DNA of 64,000 bases, taken from contig CACPJJ010000001.1 in NCBI GenBank assembly GCA_902634305.1, positions 52,569 through 116,568 on the forward strand, written 5' to 3'. The notes under the pieces are model-generated. The model did no database searches. It saw only the letters and a program-made list of their open reading frames with translations, and was not told the DNA's origin. The translations under genes and the position numbers were made by a program. Source of the stretch: an uncultured Pelagibacteraceae bacterium (GTDB lineage Bacteria > Pseudomonadota > Alphaproteobacteria > Pelagibacterales > Pelagibacteraceae). Shown here in pieces: positions 1 through 8,160 of this stretch; the stretch's first letter is position 1, and each line of letters begins with the position of its first letter.

Positions 1-3000
1 ATTATTGTAAAGATAATAAAATTAAATCTGTAGGTTTGTGTGACACCTCTAACTTGTGTGGTGCATTGGAATTTGCTGAAAAAATTTCTAAATCAGGTAC
101 ACAACCTATCATTGGTACTCAAATTAAATTTAAAATAGGTGAAACAAGTGGATTGCTACCATTGTTTGCTTTAAACGAAAACGGTTATAAAAACATTATT
201 GATCTTTCATCCTCTTCATACTTAGAAAATGATCAATTATCTGACCCACATGTTAAAATCAATAAATTACTATCAAATTCTGATGGTCTTGCAGTATTTT
301 CTGGGACTAGTTTTGGATTGTTTGGGCAATTATTTGATAAAGGAAAATTTGCTGAAATTCATGATTTATATACTGAAATAAAAAAAATATATGGTGATAG
401 ATTCTATATTGAAATCCAGCGTCATAAAGACCTAAATGAAATTGGTTTTGAAAAATTTAATTTAAATAAATCTCTAGAATTAGAAATACCAATAATTGCA
501 ACAAATGAAGTTTTTTATCTTAAACAAGATATGCACGAAGCACACGATGCATTAATTTGCATTGGGAATAAAACTTATGTTAATGAAAAGAATAGATTAA
601 AATATAGTGATCAACACTATTTCAAAAATAATTCTGAAATGTCAGAATTATTTGCTGATATTCCTGAATCATTAGAAAACAATTATAATTTTCCCTTTAG
701 ATGTAATTACAAACCTTTATTTTCAAGCCCAATTTTACCTAACATCAGTAGTGATAATGAAGGTAACGCTGACGATATTTTAAAAAAAGATTCTTTGGAT
801 GGATTAAAAGATAAATTTAATAAAGTCTTTGATTTAAAAGATCATAATCTAGAAAAAAATCCAACATACTTAAAATACAAAGCTAGACTTGATCACGAAC
901 TTTCAATAATCATTGAAATGAAGTATTCTAGTTATTTTCTCATAGTATCTGATTATATTAAATGGGCTAAGAATAATGATATCCCAGTGGGTCCAGGAAG
1001 AGGATCTGGAGCTGGATCTCTTGTAGCATGGTGTTTATCAATTACTGATGTTGATCCAATAAAATTTAATTTGATATTTGAAAGATTCTTAAATCCAGAC
1101 AGAATTTCAATGCCAGATTTTGATATAGATTTCTGTGAAGATAAAAGAGATCTTGTTTTTGAATATTTGACAAAAAAATACAAGGATAGTGTTGCTCATA
1201 TAATAACATTTGGTAAATTAAAAGCACGAATGGTGATCAGAGATGTTGGTAGAGTTTTAGGTCTACCATATGGATTTGTTGATAGTATTTCAAAAATGAT
1301 ACCATTTGATCCATCAAGACCTCAAAATTTAACTCAATGTATTGCTGGAGAACCAAGGTTACAAAAACTTATTAAGGATGACCCAAGGATAAAAAAATTA
1401 ACCGATCTATCATTGAAGTTAGAAGATCTTAATCGAAATGTTGCTACACATGCTGCTGGGGTTGTTATTGCAGATAAAAAACTTACCGAAATAGTACCTT
1501 TATACAAAGATGCTTCTGCAGATTTATTATTACCATCAACTCAATTTGATATGTATTCAGCTGAAAATGCAGGATTAGTTAAATTTGATTTTTTGGGTCT
1601 TAAAACACTTACTGTAATAAATAATACTCAAAAATTAATTAGGAAAAAAAATAAGGAATTTAAAATAGAAAATATTAATTACGAAGATCAAAAAGTTTTT
1701 GAATTATTGTCTAGCGGAAAAACTGTTGGATTATTTCAAATAGAAAGTGCTGGCATGAGAGAAGCTCTAACTCAAATGAAACCTAACCATATTGAGGATA
1801 TAATTGCACTCGTAGCATTATATAGACCTGGTCCTATGAGCAATATTCCAACATATAATGATTGTAAGCATGGAAGACAAACCCCTGATTATTTACATCC
1901 TCTTTTAGAAGAAATTTTAAAACCTACTTACGGTGTAATTATCTATCAGGAACAAGTAATGCAAATAGCTCAAAAATTGTCAGGATTTACTGCTGGCCAA
2001 GCTGATTTATTAAGAAGAGCAATGGGAAAAAAGAAAAGAGCAGAACTTGAAAAGCAAAAACAAGGGTTTATCGATGGAGCGGTTAAAAATGGTATAGCCA
2101 AAGATGTTGCCGCTGGAATTTTTCTAAAAATTGAACCTTTTGCAGAGTATGGATTTAACAAAAGTCATGCTGCAGCATATGGAATAATTTCCTATCAAAC
2201 AGCATTTTTAAAAACTTATTATCCTAAAGAATTTATAGCTTCATCTATGACTATGGATATTTCAAATCAAAATAAATTAAGTGAATTTTATGAAGAATTA
2301 AAAAGATTGAATGTGGATGTTAAAAGACCAGATATTAATCAATGTTATGCAGATTTTAGAATAAATGATAATAAGTTTTATTATGCTTTGGGAGGTATAA
2401 AAGCAGTTGGATTTGAAGCTATCACAAATATCATTGAAGAAAGAACAACAAATGGAAAATTCAAATCTATTAACGATTTTATAAATAGGATTAAGCCTAA
2501 AGATATTAACAAACTTCAATTAGAGGGGCTAGTAAAAGCAGGAGCATTTGATAGTTTAGATTCAAACAGACAAGCTTTATTTAATTCAATACCAAATATT
2601 ATATCTAAAAGTAAAAATATATTTGATAATAAATCTACTAATCAAATCGATTTATTTTCTGAAGACGAAAATGTCCAAGATAATATTGTTAACAGTATTG
2701 ACGATTGGCAATTTGAAGAAAGACTGTCAAAAGAGTTTGAAGCTGTTGGTTTCTTTATTTCTGATCATCCTTTAAATCAATTTATTGAAATTTTTGATGA
2801 TTATAAAATAATTGATTATTCCAAATTCATTTCTAGTGAAGAAATAAAAAGTGGAAATATTGCTGCTACATTGTTGAAATTACAAGAAAGAAAAACTGCA
2901 AAAGGAAACTCCTATGCAGTTTTGAAACTGACGGACTTAACAAGTGTGTTTGAACTTTTTATTTTTTCAGATGTTTTAGAACTAAATAGAGAAATTCTAA

Positions 3001-3323
3001 AAGAGGGCAGTTCTCTTATATTAACATTAATTAAAAATATATCTAATGATGAAAACAGGTTTAAAAGAATTAATGTTCAAAAAATTGCTTCACTAAAAGA
3101 TTTATTCAATAGTTCTATTAACGAAGTATCATTTAATATTAAATCTAATGAAGAACTAAAAGAAATTTCAAAGATATTGAATGAAGATGGTAAGACCATT
3201 GTAAACATTAATTTTTTGACACAAAATAACATTCTCAAATTTAAACTAAAAAATACACGTAATTTAGACAGAAAATCTTTGAATCTTTTAAGAAAGCATC
3301 AAATTCAAGCTATAATTGACTAA
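1..3323 (+). CDS. dnaE: DNA polymerase III subunit alpha, 5'-truncated by window edge
   Basis: Replicative C-family DNA polymerase, catalytic subunit of the Pol III holoenzyme. The frame is open from base 3 upstream of the first TTG at 36, so the gene begins outside the window. Alignment by eye of CDTSNLCG with the E. coli PHP region (TDFTNLCG) suggests about 30 residues lie outside. The palm motif PDFDIDF, counted from base 36, carries Asp361 and Asp363. The third catalytic Asp is near residue 518 in KFDFLGL. A helix-hairpin-helix region and an OB-fold region follow (LEGLVKAGAFDSLD onward). The completed protein would be near 1135 residues, slightly short for the family. It ends 126 bases before rpsB. 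Identity is certain; only the N-terminus is unseen. Confidence 0.97.
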   Translation, partial: YCKDNKIKSVGLCDTSNLCGALEFAEKISKSGTQPIIGTQIKFKIGETSGLLPLFALNENGYKNIIDLSSSSYLENDQLSDPHVKINKLLSNSDGLAVFSGTSFGLFGQLFDKGKFAEIHDLYTEIKKIYGDRFYIEIQRHKDLNEIGFEKFNLNKSLELEIPIIATNEVFYLKQDMHEAHDALICIGNKTYVNEKNRLKYSDQHYFKNNSEMSELFADIPESLENNYNFPFRCNYKPLFSSPILPNISSDNEGNADDILKKDSLDGLKDKFNKVFDLKDHNLEKNPTYLKYKARLDHELSIIIEMKYSSYFLIVSDYIKWAKNNDIPVGPGRGSGAGSLVAWCLSITDVDPIKFNLIFERFLNPDRISMPDFDIDFCEDKRDLVFEYLTKKYKDSVAHIITFGKLKARMVIRDVGRVLGLPYGFVDSISKMIPFDPSRPQNLTQCIAGEPRLQKLIKDDPRIKKLTDLSLKLEDLNRNVATHAAGVVIADKKLTEIVPLYKDASADLLLPSTQFDMYSAENAGLVKFDFLGLKTLTVINNTQKLIRKKNKEFKIENINYEDQKVFELLSSGKTVGLFQIESAGMREALTQMKPNHIEDIIALVALYRPGPMSNIPTYNDCKHGRQTPDYLHPLLEEILKPTYGVIIYQEQVMQIAQKLSGFTAGQADLLRRAMGKKKRAELEKQKQGFIDGAVKNGIAKDVAAGIFLKIEPFAEYGFNKSHAAAYGIISYQTAFLKTYYPKEFIASSMTMDISNQNKLSEFYEELKRLNVDVKRPDINQCYADFRINDNKFYYALGGIKAVGFEAITNIIEERTTNGKFKSINDFINRIKPKDINKLQLEGLVKAGAFDSLDSNRQALFNSIPNIISKSKNIFDNKSTNQIDLFSEDENVQDNIVNSIDDWQFEERLSKEFEAVGFFISDHPLNQFIEIFDDYKIIDYSKFISSEEIKSGNIAATLLKLQERKTAKGNSYAVLKLTDLTSVFELFIFSDVLELNREILKEGSSLILTLIKNISNDENRFKRINVQKIASLKDLFNSSINEVSFNIKSNEELKEISKILNEDGKTIVNINFLTQNNILKFKLKNTRNLDRKSLNLLRKHQIQAIID

Positions 3324-3375
3324 ATAAAACTTGTTAATTTCTAAAAATATTTGTAAATAAGCCATAAATTAATAC

Positions 3376-3449
3376 GCACACAATTTTTGGTTTAACAAAC
3401 CTCCGGTCCCAATAGGGAAATAATTGTGGTGGCTTAACCGGGAAAATAT
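3376..3449 (+). promoter_or_regulatory. Candidate structured 5' leader of rpsB with RBS-masking pseudoknot
   Basis: This relatively GC-rich patch in an AT-rich gap can fold. CACAATT (3379-3385) pairs with AATTGTG (3422-3428), seven perfect pairs. TCCC (3407-3410) pairs with GGGA (3415-3418) across an AATA loop. CCGGT (3403-3407) can pair with ACCGG (3437-3441) just upstream of the ATG at 3450, competing with the TCCC hairpin at base 3407. That last pairing would cover the GGGA that looks like the Shine-Dalgarno. Known: ribosomal protein S2 represses rpsB-tsf through the rpsB leader in E. coli. Inferred: this leader has the same role. No covariation data were available. Confidence 0.5.
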
Positions 3450-4241
3450 ATGAAGATACCAAATATAACAATTCAACAACTATTAGAAGCAGGAGTTCAT
3501 TTGGGGCATAAAACCTTAAGATGGAACCCAAAGATGAAAAAATATATCTTTGGAAAAAGAGATTCAATACATATCATTGATTTAACCCAAACATTAGAAT
3601 TAATTAATGTTGCATTGGAAAAAGTATATAAAGTTATTTCTGAGAATGGAAAGATACTTTTTATCTCAACGAAAAAACAAGCTTCCGAGGCAATATCTGA
3701 ATTAGCAAAAGAAACAGACCAGTATTACGTTAACCATAGATGGCTAGGAGGTATGTTAACTAATTGGGGCACCATATCTAACTCAATAAAAAAGCTAGAA
3801 AAATTAAATATAGATTTAGTTTCTGAAAATAGAGGTTTTACAAAAAAAGAATTACTTAAAATGAGCGTGCAGAGAGATAAACTTCAAAAATCTTTGGGCG
3901 GAATAGCTGAAATGAAAAAAATACCAGAACTAGTTTTTGTTATTGATACTAATTATGAGTCTCTGGCCATAAAAGAATCAATAAAATTAAATATTCCAAT
4001 TATTGCAATTTTAGATTCAAATTCAAATCCTGAAGGTATTGAATTTCCCATACCAGGAAATGATGACGCTAGGAGATCAATTGATCTATATTGCAGCCTA
4101 ATAAAAGAAACTATAGAAAACGCTAAGAAAGAAACTCCAGCATCCCAAGATAAAAAACCGGCATCAATTGATAAAAAAAGTCAAAAGAAAATTACTGAAG
4201 AAAAAAAAGATAATACAAATAAAAAAATTCCGTTAAATTAA
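3450..4241 (+). CDS. rpsB: 30S ribosomal protein S2
   Basis: Small-subunit ribosomal protein that binds 16S rRNA near S1. The S2 core is complete: [12 protein letters not shown] near residue 12, [12 protein letters not shown] near 71 and [12 protein letters not shown] near 92. A Lys-rich, low-complexity tail of about 30 residues follows the core ([11 protein letters not shown] onward), making it 263 residues, slightly longer than many family members. It is followed after 11 bases by tsf, the classic rpsB-tsf pair, and preceded by a leader that may fold. The ATG at 3450 is the only start that gives the family N-terminus. Confidence 0.97.
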   Translation: MKIPNITIQQLLEAGVHLGHKTLRWNPKMKKYIFGKRDSIHIIDLTQTLELINVALEKVYKVISENGKILFISTKKQASEAISELAKETDQYYVNHRWLGGMLTNWGTISNSIKKLEKLNIDLVSENRGFTKKELLKMSVQRDKLQKSLGGIAEMKKIPELVFVIDTNYESLAIKESIKLNIPIIAILDSNSNPEGIEFPIPGNDDARRSIDLYCSLIKETIENAKKETPASQDKKPASIDKKSQKKITEEKKDNTNKKIPLN

Positions 4242-4252
4242 TTTTAAAAAAA

Positions 4253-5104
4253 ATGAATGATTTAGAAAAAATCAAGAAATTAAGACTATCTACGGGAGCA
4301 GGTTTTAAAGATTGTAGTTCGGCATTGAAAGAGTCGGGTGGTGACTTAGACAAAGCAGTGGAGATTTTAAGAGTAAAGGGAATCTCTAAAGCTTCAAAAA
4401 AAATGTCAAGAGTTGCAAATGAGGGGGTTATTGCTTTAAGTGGTGATAAAGAAAAAACTTCTATACTTGAAGTAAATTGTGAAACAGATTTTGTAGCTAA
4501 AAATAATGATTTTATTAATTTTGTAAAGGAACTTAGTGAAATTAATAATTCTGTTAATTCCAATTTAGAAAAATTAAATACTTCACAAATGAAAAACAAA
4601 AAAAAAGTTTCTGATAATTTAGTAGATATGATTGCTAAAATTGGTGAAAAAATAACTTTAGGCAGAACAAAAACTTTAAATCACAAGAATTCAACTAACT
4701 ATTCCTATTTGCATACAATAGTTAAAGATAATTTATCGAAACTTGCTGTAGTAGCTTCAATTAGCTCATCAGATAAATCAGAAAAAGTTGATTTATTTGG
4801 AAAACAACTCTGCATGCACATTGCAGCACTAAATCCTATATCTGTAGATATTAATGGAATAAGTAAAGAAATTATTGAAAAAGAACAACAACTTATTACT
4901 GAAGAATTAAAAAATTCTGGGAAAAATGAAGATATAGCAAAAAAAATTAGTTTTGGTAAAATGAATAAATTTAAAGAAGAAAATAGTTTGATGACACAAC
5001 AATGGGTAATGGAACCAAAAAAAAAAGTTGAAGATATAATTAATGAACTTGCTATTAAGGACTTAAAAATTATTGAATTTTACAGATTAAAAATAGGTGA
5101 CTAA
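4253..5104 (+). CDS. tsf: Elongation factor Ts
   Basis: Nucleotide exchange factor that regenerates EF-Tu-GTP in the cytoplasm. An N-terminal UBA-like domain ([18 protein letters not shown], residues 9-26) is followed by the EF-Tu contact motif TDFV at residues 78-81 and the two-part core. Length is 283, normal for the family. The stop overlaps the frr ATG by one base (TAATG). In most proteobacteria pyrH lies between tsf and frr; here it does not. Confidence 0.96.
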   Translation: MNDLEKIKKLRLSTGAGFKDCSSALKESGGDLDKAVEILRVKGISKASKKMSRVANEGVIALSGDKEKTSILEVNCETDFVAKNNDFINFVKELSEINNSVNSNLEKLNTSQMKNKKKVSDNLVDMIAKIGEKITLGRTKTLNHKNSTNYSYLHTIVKDNLSKLAVVASISSSDKSEKVDLFGKQLCMHIAALNPISVDINGISKEIIEKEQQLITEELKNSGKNEDIAKKISFGKMNKFKEENSLMTQQWVMEPKKKVEDIINELAIKDLKIIEFYRLKIGD

Positions 5105-5655
5105 TGTTTAACGATAGTAATTATATTCAAAAAATGAATAAAACTTTTGAAGTTTTATTAAAAGAATTATCATCTTTAAGAACTGGTCGTGCCAATGCTA
5201 ATATGCTAGATATAATTAAAGTTGATGTATACGGACAAAAAATGCCAATAAATCAATTGGCAAGTATTACAACGCCTGAACCTAGAATGATAAATATACA
5301 AGTTTGGGATCTAAACAATGTTCCTTTAATAGATTCTTCGATAAAAAAATCTGAACTAGGTTTAAATCCTCAAATAGATGGACAACTAATAAGACTTCCA
5401 ATTCCAGATTTAAGTGAGGAACGAAGAAGCGAAATAAAAAAACTTATTAAATCAATGGGTGAAAAATGTAAAATTTCGGTTAGAAATATAAGAAGAGAAG
5501 CTAACGATGAATTAAAAAAATTACTAAAATCAAAAGAAATTAGCGAAGATGATGAAAATAAATTTGAAAAAAAAATACAAAATATTACAGATGAGCAAAT
5601 AAAAAAAATTGACGAAAAAGTTATTTCTAAAGAATCAGAAATAATGAAAATATGA
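5104..5655 (+). CDS. frr: Ribosome recycling factor
   Basis: Splits post-termination ribosomes together with EF-G. The full-length 183-residue protein shows the family helices: LSSLRTGRANANMLD near residue 23, ITTPEPRMINIQVWD near 55 and a C-terminal basic coiled coil with SVRNIRREANDELKK. Its start is coupled to tsf through TAATG, and its end overlaps uppS through ATGA at 5652-5655, so translation of tsf, frr and uppS is probably coupled. Confidence 0.96.
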   Translation: MFNDSNYIQKMNKTFEVLLKELSSLRTGRANANMLDIIKVDVYGQKMPINQLASITTPEPRMINIQVWDLNNVPLIDSSIKKSELGLNPQIDGQLIRLPIPDLSEERRSEIKKLIKSMGEKCKISVRNIRREANDELKKLLKSKEISEDDENKFEKKIQNITDEQIKKIDEKVISKESEIMKI

Positions 5656-6326
5656 ATTCAATTAAACATGTCGCCATTATTATGGATGGCAATGGACGCT
5701 GGGGTATAAAATATAAAAAATCAAGAAATCTAGGTCACAAAGAAGGACTTAAAACCGTTGAAAAAATTATCAAAGCAACATTAAAGAACAAAATAAAATA
5801 TTTAACTTTATATGCATTTTCAACAGAAAACTGGAAAAGACCAAAAAAGGAAATAAACTTTTTATTTAATTTGTTAGAAAATTTTCTTTTAAATAAAATT
5901 TCAGATCTGATTAAGCAAAATATTAAATTAAAAATTATAGGTAAAAAAAACTTTTCAAGTAAACTTAATAAACTTCTTAATTTATCGGAAAAAAAAACAA
6001 TACAAAATAGTAAATTACAAATTAATTTGGCTTTGAACTATGGATCAAAAAGCGAAATAATAAGTGCTTTGAACGAAATTAAAAAAAATAAACTTAAAAT
6101 TAGTGAATCCAATATATCAAAGAATTTATATACAAAAACTATACCAGATCCAGATATATTAATAAGAACTGGCAACACAAAAAGATTAAGTAACTTTTTG
6201 TTGTGGCAATTAGCTTATTCTGAAATATTTTTTGAAAAGAAACTATGGCCAGATTTTATTGAGAAAGATTATATTAGAATATTAAATAATTTTAAAAAAA
6301 TTAAAAGAAATTTTGGTAATATTTAA
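5652..6326 (+). CDS. uppS: Undecaprenyl diphosphate synthase (cis-prenyltransferase)
   Basis: Condenses isopentenyl diphosphates onto farnesyl diphosphate to make the C55 carrier lipid for peptidoglycan and glycan assembly. The catalytic motif IIMDGNGRWG has Asp12. The substrate motif RTGNTKRLSNF lies near residue 172, followed by LLWQLAYSEIFF. At 224 residues it is short for the family (about 240-250), with Lys-rich AT-biased stretches in variable regions. It overlaps frr by ATGA and cdsA by TAATG. Confidence 0.95.
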   Translation: MNSIKHVAIIMDGNGRWGIKYKKSRNLGHKEGLKTVEKIIKATLKNKIKYLTLYAFSTENWKRPKKEINFLFNLLENFLLNKISDLIKQNIKLKIIGKKNFSSKLNKLLNLSEKKTIQNSKLQINLALNYGSKSEIISALNEIKKNKLKISESNISKNLYTKTIPDPDILIRTGNTKRLSNFLLWQLAYSEIFFEKKLWPDFIEKDYIRILNNFKKIKRNFGNI

Positions 6327-6982
6327 TGAATCAAGAAATTATTAAAAGAATCTTTAGCTCAATAATACTATTACCAATGGCTTTATTTTTTATTATAAAA
6401 GGGTCATTTTTTTTTAATTTTTTTATTTTAATATGTTTTGCGATTGCTTCTTTTGAATGGCACATGATGAGTAAAAAAAAATCCTACTATATATTTGGTT
6501 TTATATTTTTATTTTTTTCTTTTTATTCAATTTATCATTTAAGAAATGATTTTCCTGGTGATTATATATATTTGTTAATGATTACTTTAATATGTGTTTC
6601 AACAGATATTGGTGGCTATATTTTTGGTAATCTTTTTAAAGGTCCAAAGCTTACTAAAGTAAGTCCAAAAAAAACTTACTCCGGCATGATAGGTGGATAT
6701 TTATTATCAATAATATTTTTAAATATCTTTTATTATTCACCTTATGTATTTACAAAGCCAGTACAGTTCACTTCTGATATTTTTATATTTATTTTACTAG
6801 TTTCAACTGTTAGCCAATTAGGTGATATTATAATTTCTTACTTTAAAAGATTATCTAAAATCAAGGACACAGGTAAAATTATTCCTGGACATGGTGGTCT
6901 TCTAGATAGAGTTGATGGAATGATTTTTGCATTTCCATTTTCATATATAATTTTAAAACTTAATGTTCTTCAATATTTTTAA
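6326..6982 (+). CDS. cdsA: Phosphatidate cytidylyltransferase
   Basis: Integral membrane enzyme making CDP-diacylglycerol from phosphatidate and CTP, the branch point for phospholipid head groups. Multiple hydrophobic segments fill the first 90 residues and the middle. The CTP-transferase signature is seen at SPKKTYSGMIGG and at the C-terminus in PGHGGLLDRVDGMIFA. At 218 residues it is compact compared with about 260-280 in other proteobacteria, having lost N-terminal membrane segments. It sits one base before dxr. Confidence 0.93.
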   Translation: MNQEIIKRIFSSIILLPMALFFIIKGSFFFNFFILICFAIASFEWHMMSKKKSYYIFGFIFLFFSFYSIYHLRNDFPGDYIYLLMITLICVSTDIGGYIFGNLFKGPKLTKVSPKKTYSGMIGGYLLSIIFLNIFYYSPYVFTKPVQFTSDIFIFILLVSTVSQLGDIIISYFKRLSKIKDTGKIIPGHGGLLDRVDGMIFAFPFSYIILKLNVLQYF

Positions 6983-8152
6983 ATGAAAAAAAAAATTGGC
7001 ATACTTGGCTCAACTGGTTCAATAGGGGAAAATACATTCAAAATAATTTCTAATAATAAAAAAGATTTTAATGTTATTTTTTTATCTACTAATACAAATG
7101 TTAAAAAATTATTAAAACAAACGTCAATTCTTAAACCAAAATCTGTAATTATTTTTGATAAACAAAATTATCTAAAATATAAAAAAAAATTTATTACTAA
7201 AAAAATAAAAGCATTTAACTCATTTAAAGATCTAAAAAAAAAATTACTTAAAAAAAAACTCGATTATATTATGTGCTCTATAACAGGGCTATCTGGTTTA
7301 GATTCAACAATAAATTGTATTGACTCAACAAAAAGTATAGCAATAGCAAATAAAGAGTCAATAATTTGCGCATGGGATTTAATAAATAAAAAATTAAAAA
7401 AATATAAAACTAAATTTATACCAGTTGACTCTGAACATTTCTCTATTTGGTCTTTACTTCAAAATGAATCTGTCAAAAGTGTAGAGAAGATTATAATTAC
7501 AGCATCAGGGGGTCCTTTTTTAAACTATAAATTAAATAAAATAAAAAACGTTAAACCTAAAGAAGCATTTAAACATCCTAATTGGAATATGGGTAAAAAA
7601 ATTTCAGTTGACTCAGCAACACTGATGAACAAGGTCTTTGAAATAATAGAAGCACAAAGAATATTTAATGTTGATATTGAAAAATTTGAAATACTTATTC
7701 ATCCAAAGTCATATATTCACTCAATAGTAAAATTTATTAACGGACAAATAAAAATTTTAGCACATGACACTGATATGAAAATTCCAATATTTAATTCTAT
7801 ATATCAAAAAAAAATAAAAAAAATTAATACAAAAAAAATTGATATAAATTTACTTAATGATTTAACATTAAAAAAAGTAAATTTATCAAGATATCCTTCT
7901 GTTAAAATATTAAATAAAATAAATAATAATAACACAATGTTTGAAACTGTATTAATATCAGCAAATGATGAGTTAGTTGACCTATATATAAAAAACAAAA
8001 TTAATTTTTCTGATATAATTAAAAAGTTAAATAAAATTTTAAAATATAAAAAATATTTAAATCTTATTAAGAAAAAACCCAAAAAAATATCTGATATAAT
8101 AAATTTATCTGAAGAAGTGAGGTTGAAAACAAGAAATCTATGTATACAGTAA
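6983..8152 (+). CDS. dxr: 1-deoxy-D-xylulose 5-phosphate reductoisomerase
   Basis: First committed step of the MEP isoprenoid pathway: DXP to MEP with NADPH. The N-terminal Rossmann motif GILGSTGSIG, NKESIICAWDLI near residue 127, the metal and substrate motif PVDSEHFSIWSLL, and NWNMGKKISVDSATLMNK near 199 are all present. Length is 389, normal. The gene opens with ATG followed by ten A bases (6986-6995), a slippage-prone start. The next gene is bamA, where many proteobacteria have rseP in between. ispDF of the same pathway is at 29953-31050. Confidence 0.96.
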   Translation: MKKKIGILGSTGSIGENTFKIISNNKKDFNVIFLSTNTNVKKLLKQTSILKPKSVIIFDKQNYLKYKKKFITKKIKAFNSFKDLKKKLLKKKLDYIMCSITGLSGLDSTINCIDSTKSIAIANKESIICAWDLINKKLKKYKTKFIPVDSEHFSIWSLLQNESVKSVEKIIITASGGPFLNYKLNKIKNVKPKEAFKHPNWNMGKKISVDSATLMNKVFEIIEAQRIFNVDIEKFEILIHPKSYIHSIVKFINGQIKILAHDTDMKIPIFNSIYQKKIKKINTKKIDINLLNDLTLKKVNLSRYPSVKILNKINNNNTMFETVLISANDELVDLYIKNKINFSDIIKKLNKILKYKKYLNLIKKKPKKISDIINLSEEVRLKTRNLCIQ

Positions 8153-8160
8153 TTAATAAA

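Noticed and set aside
36..38. TTG at 36 as the dnaE start
   Set aside because: The frame is open to the window edge and encodes conserved PHP-domain residues upstream, so the gene is truncated by the window.
4192..4599. Minus-strand open frame across the rpsB-tsf junction
   Set aside because: Phe/Leu/Ser-rich antisense product typical of AT-rich shadow frames; lies over conserved EF-Ts.
8140..8160. Upstream ATG for bamA
   Set aside because: It would overlap dxr and place seven residues before a clean signal peptide. The ATG at 8161 is better.
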